From IMG/VR virus record IMGVR_UViG_3300031707_006572, positions 1 through 39,042 of that record: 39,042 nucleotides of DNA. One strand, 5' to 3'. Positions 14,786 through 23,267 of the stretch are shown one piece after another. Source of the stretch: a virus. The stretch's first letter is position 1. The number at the start of each line of letters is the position of its first letter. The notes under the pieces were generated by a model, which saw only the letters and a program-made list of their open reading frames with translations, searched no databases and had not been told where the DNA came from. The translations under genes and the position numbers were made by a program.

Positions 14786-15163
14786 TTACTTTCTCATTTC
14801 TTCGAGATGGTCGGCGATTGCGCGATGCGCCTCGGTTTCGGTTTCAAAATGGTTGATGACGAACGATGCCAGGATGTTTTCGAGGGACTCGCGCACATGC
14901 GCAACATCTCCGACCCAAGTCCAACTCTTCGGTTCTTTCGTAGCGCGTTCGGCGTGGGCAATTAATTCCTGTCCAATCAGGTCTAAGAGAATCGCGCAAT
15001 CGTTATTGAGCACCGTGTACTGTTCTGCGGCGGTGCGTTTCAGTTGTTCTTTGATGCGCTCGGTCTCGATTTTCTTCCGCGCTTCTTTGTCCGCGCTCGG
15101 GAATCTTGCGATCAGAAGCGTCGGGTATGTCTTGCGTCCGGTGTCTTTCTTTTTCTCGGTCAT
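14786..15163 (-). CDS. hypothetical charged helical protein
   Basis: A 125-residue protein read from 15163, preceded by GGAGAGCAG. It is mainly helical, with a basic first half (EARKKIETERIKEQLKR) and an acidic second half. No family is recognised. Its start lies 40 bases downstream of a good leftward promoter (15212-15239). It is followed after 38 bases by the HARE-HTH gene, so both are probably transcribed together. Confidence 0.7.
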   Translation of the reverse strand: MTEKKKDTGRKTYPTLLIARFPSADKEARKKIETERIKEQLKRTAAEQYTVLNNDCAILLDLIGQELIAHAERATKEPKSWTWVGDVAHVRESLENILASFVINHFETETEAHRAIADHLEEMRK

Positions 15164-15211
15164 CTCTGCTCTCCGTATGTTTTTGAATCGTATGTTCAAC
15201 ACGTCGCATGG

Positions 15212-15239
15212 ATCATACGATGCGGGGTGTGAAAGCCAA
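15212..15239 (-). promoter_or_regulatory. leftward sigma70-type promoter, copy 1
   Basis: On the minus strand TTGGCT (15234-15239), 16 bases, TATGAT (15212-15217). The same boxes, spacing and much of the spacer recur at 16195-16222. The repeated block (GGATCATACGATGC plus AGCCAAGG on the plus strand) is the only strong similarity between the two intergenic gaps. It would serve the genes starting at 15163 and 14747. Confidence 0.7.
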
Positions 15240-15302
15240 GGTACATTCCTGAAATCATGTAAGTTATTTTCTAATACTGTGTTAGGCAACCCGTTAGGCT
15301 TC

Positions 15303-15611
15303 TCAGAATGCCTGGCTTTGGAATCCCGCTGCCAGAAACGCGTCGATGTTTTCCGGTTCGCCAAGGCGTTCCGCAAATGCACGCGCATCTTCGACCGTGT
15401 CGAAATAGCGCGGCAAAACGTATCCACCGTATGCGGCAGTTTCGTCGTCCGCGAGGAGCGTCCCGCCGTTGTGCGCGAGGACGAGCGTGAAGTCAACGCC
15501 GTTCGCAAATACGCCTTCGCTGATGAGCGGCGCGATGGACTCGTTCTCGCCCCAACCGTCCGCGCCAGCGAACGCGTGCCAGTCGCTTTCAATAAATGGT
15601 CTCATGTTCAT
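15303..15611 (-). CDS. hypothetical small acidic protein
   Basis: A 102-residue protein starting at 15611 after AAGGAG. It is acidic, with alternating strands (FTLVLAHNGGTLLADDETA) and a short helix (VEDARAFAERLGEP). It resembles small single-domain proteins whose last part pairs a helix with a strand, but no family can be named. It is the last of three genes served by the promoter at 16195-16222. Confidence 0.65.
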   Translation of the reverse strand: MNMRPFIESDWHAFAGADGWGENESIAPLISEGVFANGVDFTLVLAHNGGTLLADDETAAYGGYVLPRYFDTVEDARAFAERLGEPENIDAFLAAGFQSQAF

Positions 15612-15625
15612 CGTTATCGCTCCTT

Positions 15626-15886
15626 TCAGTTCACTGGTATCGTGACAATCTTGCCGTCGAGGTCGTACACGAATGCGAATGTCGCACCCGCTTCATCGAG
15701 CCGGTCTGCTTCCAACGGGTCGACCACGAAGTATTTGCCATTGAGGTGGATGGCCTCGAGGTCGGCAGCTTCCGCGTGCGCAATTGCCTCGTTGATGTTC
15801 GTGAACTCAATTGCCTCGAACTCTATGGTGTACTCGTATGTCTCGCGGTCCATCGTGTGCGTGTGCTTCTTCGTTTCGTTTGTCAT
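15626..15886 (-). CDS. hypothetical small protein
   Basis: An 86-residue protein read from 15886, with GGGAGG upstream. It starts with a Thr/His-rich segment (TNETKKHTHTMDRETYEYTI) and continues acidic and beta-rich. The pattern YEYTIEFEAIEF then helix is weakly similar to the protein of the gene before it (YEYMIQTV), so the two may be distant paralogues. Function unknown. Confidence 0.65.
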   Translation of the reverse strand: MTNETKKHTHTMDRETYEYTIEFEAIEFTNINEAIAHAEAADLEAIHLNGKYFVVDPLEADRLDEAGATFAFVYDLDGKIVTIPVN

Positions 15887-15896
15887 CGTTGCCTCC

Positions 15897-16145
15897 CTAT
15901 CTGTTAAGGGTAAGAATCGTTTTGGGGTTGTAACCGCACCTGCGGGCTTCGCGCTCAATCATTTCCTTGACGTCGTTCGTCGTCCGGTCGTCGAAGTAGA
16001 TTTCCGCGAGGCGGTGCCAACTCAATCTCTTTATGCGCGGCACCCAAACCCAGCGCCCCGCGACGTTGCGTTTCACCGTTTGAATCATGTACTCGTAGGT
16101 GGCGTGCTGCCCGCGTTTCATAGTTGTCTTTGTCGTTTTCTTCAT
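15897..16145 (-). CDS. hypothetical small basic protein
   Basis: An 82-residue basic protein read from 16145 after GGAGG. It starts MKKTTKTTMKRGQHATYEYM and contains several Trp and Arg (VAGRWVWVPRIKRLSWHRL), then a helix (NDVKEMIEREARRCG). It is the first gene after the leftward promoter at 16195-16222. No family is recognised; nucleic-acid binding is possible from composition only. Confidence 0.65.
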   Translation of the reverse strand: MKKTTKTTMKRGQHATYEYMIQTVKRNVAGRWVWVPRIKRLSWHRLAEIYFDDRTTNDVKEMIEREARRCGYNPKTILTLNR

Positions 16146-16194
16146 TGTTGCCTCCGTCGTATATGGTTGTCGCTTCATCACTTACGTTAATCGG

Positions 16195-16222
16195 ATCATA
16201 CGATGCTGGGGCGGAAAGCCAA
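16195..16222 (-). promoter_or_regulatory. leftward sigma70-type promoter, copy 2
   Basis: On the minus strand TTGGCT (16217-16222), 16 bases, TATGAT (16195-16200), 50 bases upstream of the start at 16145. It matches the promoter at 15212-15239 in boxes and spacing. The remaining 135 bases to the packaging genes hold short inverted repeats (GCGTAA/TTACGC around 16270-16305) and presumably a rightward promoter that I cannot define. Confidence 0.7.
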
Positions 16223-16357
16223 GGCATGTGCGTCAGATTTTTGCGGATTTTCGCATGGTCGTAACTAGCGTAAACATGCGGACATGTGGCGCACCTTACG
16301 CAAACTTCGATGATGACTGGAAGAATTCTGGAAACCCCGACATTCAAGGAGAGAAAC

Positions 16358-16570
16358 ATGTCCGAACACACGCCTAGTGCGAGCGCTCGACCAAACGCGT
16401 TGTCGCTTTCGGACGCGGCAAAGTTGCTTTCAAAGATAGGCGGCAGACTCGTCACCGTGGAGATGCTGCAGAAGGACATCGACGCGGGCGCGCTGGTGAA
16501 TCCGGACGGCACTATCAACCTTATCCACTACGCGGCCTGGTTAGCGAGAGAATGCGATGCCAACATTTGA
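16358..16570 (+). CDS. small protein before terminase, possible small-subunit-like
   Basis: A 70-residue protein after AAGGAGAG. Its core (DAAKLLSKIGGRLVTVEMLQ, then INLIHYAAWLARE) is similar in pattern and length to residues 10-60 of the terminase that follows (DLARLLNSTPLGAVITERDL, then VDLLRYIAWLMD). The two genes overlap by 14 bases. It may be a stand-alone copy of the terminase N-terminal domain, acting as a small terminase subunit or DNA-recognition module. No direct match to known small subunits is evident. Confidence 0.7.
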   Translation: MSEHTPSASARPNALSLSDAAKLLSKIGGRLVTVEMLQKDIDAGALVNPDGTINLIHYAAWLARECDANI

Positions 16571-18878
16571 CCCACGAAATCTTCGACCCGTTGATCTTGC
16601 GCGTCTTCTGAACTCAACGCCGCTCGGAGCCGTCATCACAGAACGCGACCTCTACCGGCATCGCATGCAGGCTGGGTTTCGAATAGGCGACGGACGGCGC
16701 GTGGACCTTCTGCGGTATATAGCGTGGCTGATGGATGCGCGGAACGTGCCGCCTAAGGAGGTCAGAGACGCCGCGAAATACGAGGCGCAGAAGGCGCGGA
16801 TAGCGGCGGAACAACGTGAGCAATCTAAGGCAGCACGCGATATCGGAGAGTTGCCTTTCGTTGTCGACCCAGAGCGACGCGCTTGCGCGGAAAAACAGTT
16901 TCGCTTCTTTTGCGAGGCATACTTCCCGCGCACTTTTCATCTTGCATGGTCGCCGGACCATTTGAAAGTAATAGCCAAAGTCGAACAAGCGGTTCTTCAG
17001 GGCGGGCTGTTCGCGCTGGCCATGCCGCGCGGCAGCGGGAAAACCACGATTGCCGAATGCGCATGCCTGTGGGCTGTGTTGAACGGCCACAGCGACTTCG
17101 TCTGTCTAATCGGCGCGTCCGAAGTCCATGCGGTCGAGATGCTGGACAGCATCAAGATGGAACTTGACGGCAACGACCTGCTGGCGATGGATTACCCTGA
17201 AGTGGCGCATCCAATACACTGCATCGCCGGTATCGCCAACAGGTGTTCCGGGCAACTCTATAATGGAAATCGGACACACATCGGCTGGACCGCCAACGAG
17301 GTCATTTTGCCGACAATCCGCCTGCCCAAGACGGACGAGTGGAAACGCTGGACGCGGCCGGGCGGATATTCATATGGGAGTGGCGCGATCATCAAGGTCG
17401 CGGGCATCACGGGGCGCATTCGCGGCATGAAATACAAGCGAGCGGATGGACAGACCGTGCGCCCGTCGCTCGTGATTCTGGACGACCCGCAGACAGACGA
17501 GTCCGCGCGGTCGCTCTCGCAGTGCGCCACGCGCGAGCGCATTCTTGCGGGCGCGGTTCTGGGTCTCGCCGGGCCAGCCAAGAAGATCAGCGGCATAATG
17601 CCTTGTACCGTGATACGCCCAGGCGACATGGCGGACACGATTCTCGACCGCGATAAACACCCGGAATGGAACGGCGAACGCACACGCATGGTGTACGCCT
17701 TCCCCGCCGACGAGAAACTCTGGGCACGATACGCCGAAGTACGCGCAGAGTCTCTCCGCATGTATGGCGATATGCGGGATGCGACGGCATTCTACGAGGC
17801 GAATCGCGAGGCACTCGACGAAGGCGCTGTCATTGCGTGGCCGGAACGCTTCAACCACGACGAAGCATCGGCGGTTCAGCATGCGATGAATCTCAAGTTG
17901 CAGGACGAGGCGGCGTTCTTCGCAGAATACCAGAACGAGCCGCTTCCTGAGAAAGGCGTGGAAGACGAGGGGCTACTTTCTGCGGACGAGATAGCCACGA
18001 AGTTGAACGGAATGAAACGGGCTGAAGTTCCCGTTGGTGCAAACCATCTGACGATGTTCATCGATGTGCAGGGCAAACTCCTCTTCTGGCTGGTGGCCGC
18101 GTTCGAGGACGATTTCACCGGCTATGTAGTCGACTACGGCGCGTATCCAGACCAGCGACGCGCGTACTTTACGCTCCGTGACGCACAGAAGACGTTGCAG
18201 ACCGTGGCAAGCGGGACGGGCTTGGAAGGCAGTATCTATGCCGGACTTGAAGCGCTCACGAAAGAATGCCTTCGACGTGAATGGCGGCGTGACGACGGAG
18301 CGCTTATGCATGTCGAGCGTTGCCTCATTGATGCGAACTGGGGCACGTCCACGGACATTGTCTATCAGTTCTGTCGTCAAAGTGAGTTCGCAACCATTTT
18401 GCTGCCCAGCCACGGACGGTTTGTCGGCGCGGCAAGCGTGCCGTTCCAAGAATACAAGCGCAAGCGCGGTGACCGAGTCGGTCACAACTGGCGCATTCCA
18501 AACGTTCAAGGCAAACGTGCAATCCGCCACGCGATATTCGACTCGAACTACTGGAAGAGTTTCATCCACGCGCGTTTCGCCGTCCAGATGGGTGACCGTG
18601 GGTGTTTCTCTCTCTTCGGCCGCGATGCTGATGCGCACAGGCTTCTCGCTGAGCACCTTACGGCCGAATACCGCGTGAAGACCGAGGGACGTGGGCGCGT
18701 CGTCGACGAATGGAAGTCCCGTCCCGAAGCCCAGGACAACCACTGGCTCGACTGCCTCGTCGGCGGCGCAGTCGCAGCATCCATTCAGGGTGCGCTGTTG
18801 CCCGGTACGGGCGAAAAGACGGCAGCAAAGAAAACCAAGATTCGACTTTCAGACCTTCAAGGCGGGAGGACTCGATGA
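16557..18878 (+). CDS. terminase large subunit
   Basis: A 773-residue packaging motor. After the N-terminal domain shared with the previous protein and a charged linker, the ATPase has Walker A MPRGSGKTT (about 156-164) and Walker B LVILDDP (about 305-311). The nuclease domain has aspartates in FIDVQG (about 501) and LIDANW (about 590), and the late motif NHWLDCLVG (about 729-737). The length and motif order fit large gpA-like terminases. The stop overlaps the next start (ATGA). Confidence 0.92.
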   Translation: MPTFDPRNLRPVDLARLLNSTPLGAVITERDLYRHRMQAGFRIGDGRRVDLLRYIAWLMDARNVPPKEVRDAAKYEAQKARIAAEQREQSKAARDIGELPFVVDPERRACAEKQFRFFCEAYFPRTFHLAWSPDHLKVIAKVEQAVLQGGLFALAMPRGSGKTTIAECACLWAVLNGHSDFVCLIGASEVHAVEMLDSIKMELDGNDLLAMDYPEVAHPIHCIAGIANRCSGQLYNGNRTHIGWTANEVILPTIRLPKTDEWKRWTRPGGYSYGSGAIIKVAGITGRIRGMKYKRADGQTVRPSLVILDDPQTDESARSLSQCATRERILAGAVLGLAGPAKKISGIMPCTVIRPGDMADTILDRDKHPEWNGERTRMVYAFPADEKLWARYAEVRAESLRMYGDMRDATAFYEANREALDEGAVIAWPERFNHDEASAVQHAMNLKLQDEAAFFAEYQNEPLPEKGVEDEGLLSADEIATKLNGMKRAEVPVGANHLTMFIDVQGKLLFWLVAAFEDDFTGYVVDYGAYPDQRRAYFTLRDAQKTLQTVASGTGLEGSIYAGLEALTKECLRREWRRDDGALMHVERCLIDANWGTSTDIVYQFCRQSEFATILLPSHGRFVGAASVPFQEYKRKRGDRVGHNWRIPNVQGKRAIRHAIFDSNYWKSFIHARFAVQMGDRGCFSLFGRDADAHRLLAEHLTAEYRVKTEGRGRVVDEWKSRPEAQDNHWLDCLVGGAVAASIQGALLPGTGEKTAAKKTKIRLSDLQGGRTR

Positions 18879-19072
18879 CCGACTCAGACAAACGAATACA
18901 CCTCTCCGACCTTCAGCACATCAGTCCGCGCGGTCTTGAATGCCGCCATTGTGGCTGCAAGCATTTCCATGTCCTCTATACTCGCGCAACCGTTGGCGGG
19001 CGCATTCTCCGCCGCCGAGAATGCAGGCATTGCGGACGTCGAATAACTACCTATGAATCTGGTAAGCGATAG
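18875..19072 (+). CDS. stand-alone NrdR-like zinc ribbon protein
   Basis: A 65-residue protein after GGGAGG. It contains CRHCGCKHFHVLYTRATVGG, then RRRECRHCGRRITTYE, which is the four-cysteine ribbon and RRRECxxCGxRxTTYE signature of the NrdR regulator, without its ATP-cone. In phages such small ribbons near packaging genes may bind DNA or RNA. It ends the packaging operon. Confidence 0.82.
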   Translation: MTDSDKRIHLSDLQHISPRGLECRHCGCKHFHVLYTRATVGGRILRRRECRHCGRRITTYESGKR

Positions 19073-19170
19073 GCTGGGCGTGTGTCGAACTCTTCGCGGC
19101 TCAGAACTCGTCAGGTGTGAAGGGTTTTTCCCCTGACTGTCAAAAGGAGAAGTAGGTGTGGCTGATAACA

Positions 19171-19203
19171 TGATAGGCGACAATCATAGCCTCATCAGTT
19201 TTT
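19171..19203 (+). terminator. probable rightward terminator after packaging genes
   Basis: TGATAGGC (19171-19178) pairs with GCCTcATCA (19189-19197, one bulge) and is followed by GTTTTT. It lies between two converging operons. A second hairpin at 19110-19137 (GTCAGG/CCTGAC) has its T-run in the loop and is less likely to terminate. Confidence 0.5.
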
Positions 19204-19232
19204 AGCCAAATGCTTTATCTATTCCGAATGAA

Positions 19233-19943
19233 TTAATCATTTTTGGGCAGTTCATAACATGCACACGCATTAGGCATTCCAGAGGCTGTGCATGTGGCGT
19301 TATCTCTGCATTTGGCTGCGCATGTGGAAGATGAATGGCATATTTGCGGAAACTCGTGGCATCGCCTGATGACAACATCCCTCATAAACTCTTTCCAATG
19401 GTCAGCCTGCAAATGGTCGGCGGCAAGAATTGCCAGAAGGCCTGGCAGGTTTACAAAGGCACTGGGAATGCGCATTGTACGGCACCGTTGCAGTATCGCC
19501 TTATTCCGAACCTTAGTACGGCTACGGTTGAATGACTCAGGGCGACTGTCAAGAATGCGATTATCGTTTTGCGCATGACAGATTGGGTGTCTCTCTTGGA
19601 AAGGGAAAACGTAGTCATAGTGCAGACTTTCAGTCGCAAGTGCGGTCTTTTCGTAAATATGAAAGTAGTTAACACGGATTGTTGATTTCGTGCAACATCC
19701 GTCTTTCAGAGAAACTGTCTCCTGTATCTCAGCCAAAATGTCGATTTTCTCATTGCTGTCAACTCGGTATGGCCAGTCTCTACAATAGATCGGCTTAATA
19801 GTGTGTATGGATATATTTTGGCCGTTGGGGCTTGCTTGAATTTGGGCAGAAAGATCAACATCATAGTTTTTCTTGTATAGCCAGCCCAGGGCCTGCACGA
19901 GGAAATTGCTATACAGATCTTGAAAATGTTTAACCGAGAACAT
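19233..19943 (-). CDS. unknown protein, candidate effector of cargo operon
   Basis: A 236-residue protein read from 19943 after AGGAGGGAG, ten bases behind the receiver gene. The first 130 residues look alpha/beta (FLVQALGWLYKKNYDVDLSA, then IDILAEIQETVSL). A motif HYDYVFPFQERHPICHAQND carries several His/Asp and could be catalytic or metal-binding. The C terminus is rich in Cys and His (CHEFPQICH, then CAAKCRDNATCTA), suggesting a metal site. I do not recognise the family. Being the last gene of the operon, it is the most likely effector. Its GC content is lower than in phage genes. Confidence 0.7.
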   Translation of the reverse strand: MFSVKHFQDLYSNFLVQALGWLYKKNYDVDLSAQIQASPNGQNISIHTIKPIYCRDWPYRVDSNEKIDILAEIQETVSLKDGCCTKSTIRVNYFHIYEKTALATESLHYDYVFPFQERHPICHAQNDNRILDSRPESFNRSRTKVRNKAILQRCRTMRIPSAFVNLPGLLAILAADHLQADHWKEFMRDVVIRRCHEFPQICHSSSTCAAKCRDNATCTASGMPNACACYELPKND

Positions 19944-19953
19944 TATCTCCCTC

Positions 19954-21036
19954 CTAGTACATACCAATGAGAGCTGTGATGCTTTCAAACTTGTCCTTTC
20001 GGATGCGAGCCAAGTCCGCACCTGACGGGAACCAACTTATATTCCCGCGTGAATTTTCTAAAGACACTGGCTCCCGCATCAGCATGCAGTAGTAACCAGC
20101 CCGTTCTCTTGTCTGGGCATCTCTGCATTCCTTAGCCTTTCTGTAGCCACGAGACTTGATGTACTCAAGTCCGTCCTTGAAGCCGGCTCCATGCACAAAC
20201 GTGTCCAGTTCGCTGCGCCACCACCACGGTCCAAGTGAATGGTTATGAAACGGACCAGAGTACTTTGCTTTTTTGAATAGAGCACACACTTTGGGACTGT
20301 CAAAATCTCTACAGGCAATGTTGAGATAGCTCGCGGCCGCTGTATGGTTTACTAGTATGCCGGGGAACCGAAGGATAGACAGGAAAAGCCAATTGCCAAG
20401 AACTCGGGGCATGCGAGCGTATAGTGCGGGCATATCAGTTCTATCAGGGTCGTAGTACGTCATAATCTCGCGGAGAAAGCCTTGGTCACCCGCACCGTAT
20501 AGAGCGACACGGGATTCGCTCTCTGAGTGCCCAAGAATCTGAGCTAGTGCACCAGCAGGTGTAGTACCCTTCGTTTTCTTGACTTTCTTATATTCACAAT
20601 GCAAACGTTCGAAGCCATTGTACAGACACTCTATCTGGGGTGCCCAATCGGCTGCCTCCAACCCGTCCAGTGTAATCTGTTCGGAACTCCACTGCATCAA
20701 TCGCTTAAACTGAGCCATTTCCTTACCTGATGGTTGACGCGAATACTGACAAAATGGAATGCCTCTCTGGAGTGCAACTGCTGCAATGGGTGTTGCCGAC
20801 AAGCCCCGCAGTTGCGCATATCGGCCTAACTCTTTGTCACAGACAATGAGGCCGATCTGTTTTTTCTTGCATTGAGTGTCTATCCATTTACCAATATGCG
20901 TCTCATAACTCACGTCCTTCTTAAGAGAACATTGCTCATCGAAAGTCAGTACGACATTTCCACACCGCTTGCGCACCAATTCGTCAAGAGCATGGCGTTC
21001 TTTCGGATCATCCTCAAATATCAGAATATTGCTCAT
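19954..21036 (-). CDS. receiver-domain protein with unknown C-terminal domain
   Basis: A 360-residue protein starting 14 bases behind the double ATPase, with GGAGCAAGAAG upstream. Residues 1-105 look like a response-regulator receiver: acidic cluster EDD (8-10) after strand NILIF, candidate phospho-acceptor D67 in IGLIVCDKELG, and a later strand IPFCQYS ending in Ser99. The remaining 250 residues are not a standard DNA-binding output; they include ALYGAGDQGFLREIM and several Trp/His-rich stretches (HNHSLGPWWW). It would receive a signal from the histidine-kinase-like half of the ATPase. The receiver call is moderately sure; the output function is unknown. Confidence 0.72.
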   Translation of the reverse strand: MSNILIFEDDPKERHALDELVRKRCGNVVLTFDEQCSLKKDVSYETHIGKWIDTQCKKKQIGLIVCDKELGRYAQLRGLSATPIAAVALQRGIPFCQYSRQPSGKEMAQFKRLMQWSSEQITLDGLEAADWAPQIECLYNGFERLHCEYKKVKKTKGTTPAGALAQILGHSESESRVALYGAGDQGFLREIMTYYDPDRTDMPALYARMPRVLGNWLFLSILRFPGILVNHTAAASYLNIACRDFDSPKVCALFKKAKYSGPFHNHSLGPWWWRSELDTFVHGAGFKDGLEYIKSRGYRKAKECRDAQTRERAGYYCMLMREPVSLENSRGNISWFPSGADLARIRKDKFESITALIGMY

Positions 21037-21050
21037 CTTCTTGCTCCTTA

Positions 21051-23267
21051 CTATCGCCTGAACTCGACCCGAAAGCAGGTTGTGAAGCCTGGCGGCGGGT
21101 CAACAAGTGCAATGCGTCCCTTGATGTCAGATACGACCTTTTTGACCAAGGCGAGCCCCAAGCCCATGCCGGATCCCAAAGGATTGTATTGTTCACTCGA
21201 AGTGGTCGTAAACAACGGGTCCCAAATCCTCTTCTCTATCTCTGGGGGGATGCCGACTCCCGTATCTGCGACCTCTATCACGTGTGTCCTAGGTTCGTTC
21301 CATGCTTTTAGCACCACCTTGGCGTCTTTCTGTGCTTGTTCGCCACCCATTGTCGCCTTTAATGCATTGGTGTAAAGGTTCAAGATAACCCCTGTGTACA
21401 AAGCTCGTGGCAATGGCGGCGAGGTTACATCGTTCTTAACATCTATAGCAATGTCAATACCTCGCTCATCGGCAAGGTGTCGAAAGTGATGGGTCACAAG
21501 TTCTATAGCAGCTCGCGACTTGACCTCTTCCGACTCACGCGCTCTATCCTGCAATGCGCCTATGAAGGCGGTTGAGAAGTCCAGTTGTTCAACAACAGCA
21601 GAATGCGCATCTTGCACCTCCGCAATGATCCCTTGAGTGGTACTATCATTACCATATGCACGCTTGAGTTGATGAATAAGTTTTTCGAAGCCGTTTAGCA
21701 TGCGCTGCATCTCGTGTGTCACAAAGCCCGCAACGACCCCAAGCAGACCCATAATATCAAGTTTGGAAAATGCAAGCTGGTAATAATCTTCAACATCCGA
21801 TAATTCTTTTGATAGCTGTGTAAAGTGCGATACAACTTTTCCCCGATCTTCGTCGGACAGACCGGGCACGGATTTAATATATTCAGCAGCCTTTCGAAGG
21901 TCGGAACGAAGGCGTTTCGTTTCTTCCTTACGGCGAGCCTCTTCAAGTCTCCGCTGTTCACGATGGTCTGCATAAGCAAGCATTTCCAGACCCGCACGTA
22001 CAATCTCATGAAGATCCTGATATCCCTCATTGTCAACAAAGCCTTCCCTATCCATTGAGGGTGTAAGATCAGTTGGTCGACGTGAATCTGGCTTTTGCGA
22101 AGATACGACGAACACAGCACCAATAAGCTGGTGCATTTTAGGCAGGTAAAGCATGGGATTGTTGCGCGGCTGGGATCCCTCAGGAGGTATTGGGAAAAGT
22201 TGTCCCATCAGTACCGAGCGCCAGTTCCTGCGACTATGCGCACTATCCCAGCTCAAGTTAAGCCAGTCATCATCCTCAAATCCATAGGGCCGAATTCGGA
22301 AGCCGTGGTCAACAACACCAATACCGCCGTGGTCGCGAATCCATTTCCAAGCAGCATGTCCATCGACATCTGTATTTTGGAACATACCTGCGCGGCGCGG
22401 GAAATAGCGTATGTCCGCACAAAAACCGTTGGTAATATGGCTAGATTTTGAGACTATTTTCTTAAGAAGTGTGCGGCCGTCACGATGTGTAATATGAAAG
22501 TGTGTTTTCTTGCCATTGTGATTGATGGTGACGCGTGCATAAAAGCTGTTAACAACAGATGATGCCAGGTCACCTTGGCCTTCCCCCGCAATGCCCGGCA
22601 GGACAATGTTAAACCCAGGATCTTGTTTCGAACGACGACGTCGGCCAAAATTTCCACCATCGAGCCCAAAATACGGATTCACTAGCGACAGAAGTTCTGT
22701 CCGCATATCTCGGTCTATCACGTCTTCGCTAGGCGTTCGAAGATCAGTGATTATGAGAGTCGTTCCTATTGCTCTGTTGTTCGGCGCTACGCGCACCTCG
22801 TATGGAATGCGAACGGTATTTAGCTCACTTGACTGGTCAATCTGCTCCCAATCGAAATCGACGGTCAGAAGTGATCTGTCGACTTTCCCCCCGATTTGTG
22901 CAATGGTTTCCAACCGCAGGCGACGCCCCAGAAATCTTACCGCAAAGCGCCCAATCCCCTTTGAACCAGTCATTGTCCGTTTGTATTGACGTGACCGTCG
23001 GACCTGTTGCTTATCGGGGGTGGCAATGTGCATCCACTTGTTCAGGAACTCCTGTTCGGTCATTCCATGGCCATCGTCTTCAATAACGAGTCTATCGTGC
23101 TCGGATCTAACAGTACACAGGGCTGCGTCAGCATCGTATGAGTTCTTGATCAGTTCCATCAGCGCAACGTCAGCTTTGGCTACAAGGCGTTCGCCGAGTT
23201 CCTGCAAAAGCCGACCTTCTGTCTGAAAAGACGCGTGTCTTATCTTTACATCAGACTTAACCATCAC
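21051..23267 (-). CDS. double GHKL ATPase: MORC/Hsp90-like plus histidine-kinase-like
   Basis: A 738-residue protein with two GHKL ATPase domains. The first has the N-box MELIKNSYDAD (37-47), the G1 box EDDGHGM (63-69) and the G2 loop GSKGIGRF (101-108), as in MORC, MutL and Hsp90-type ATPases. The middle has a long coiled coil (about 425-500). Then comes a dimerisation-like helix with FVTHEM (His near 517), and a second ATPase with NLYTNALKA (about 632), VADTGVGIP (about 668) and GSGMGLGLAL (about 700), as in sensor histidine kinases. It overlaps the methyltransferase gene by 11 bases and precedes a receiver-like gene. It probably senses a DNA state with the first half and signals with the second. 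Confidence 0.88.
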   Translation of the reverse strand: MMVKSDVKIRHASFQTEGRLLQELGERLVAKADVALMELIKNSYDADAALCTVRSEHDRLVIEDDGHGMTEQEFLNKWMHIATPDKQQVRRSRQYKRTMTGSKGIGRFAVRFLGRRLRLETIAQIGGKVDRSLLTVDFDWEQIDQSSELNTVRIPYEVRVAPNNRAIGTTLIITDLRTPSEDVIDRDMRTELLSLVNPYFGLDGGNFGRRRRSKQDPGFNIVLPGIAGEGQGDLASSVVNSFYARVTINHNGKKTHFHITHRDGRTLLKKIVSKSSHITNGFCADIRYFPRRAGMFQNTDVDGHAAWKWIRDHGGIGVVDHGFRIRPYGFEDDDWLNLSWDSAHSRRNWRSVLMGQLFPIPPEGSQPRNNPMLYLPKMHQLIGAVFVVSSQKPDSRRPTDLTPSMDREGFVDNEGYQDLHEIVRAGLEMLAYADHREQRRLEEARRKEETKRLRSDLRKAAEYIKSVPGLSDEDRGKVVSHFTQLSKELSDVEDYYQLAFSKLDIMGLLGVVAGFVTHEMQRMLNGFEKLIHQLKRAYGNDSTTQGIIAEVQDAHSAVVEQLDFSTAFIGALQDRARESEEVKSRAAIELVTHHFRHLADERGIDIAIDVKNDVTSPPLPRALYTGVILNLYTNALKATMGGEQAQKDAKVVLKAWNEPRTHVIEVADTGVGIPPEIEKRIWDPLFTTTSSEQYNPLGSGMGLGLALVKKVVSDIKGRIALVDPPPGFTTCFRVEFRR

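Noticed and set aside
14166-16190. 674-codon open frame on the plus strand
   Set aside because: It runs antisense through five small genes that each have their own ribosome site and protein-like composition; the translated product is rich in Arg, Ser and Phe and without domain.
19110-19137. Hairpin GTCAGG/CCTGAC as terminator
   Set aside because: The T-run lies in the loop and none follows the stem; the hairpin at 19171 is the better terminator.
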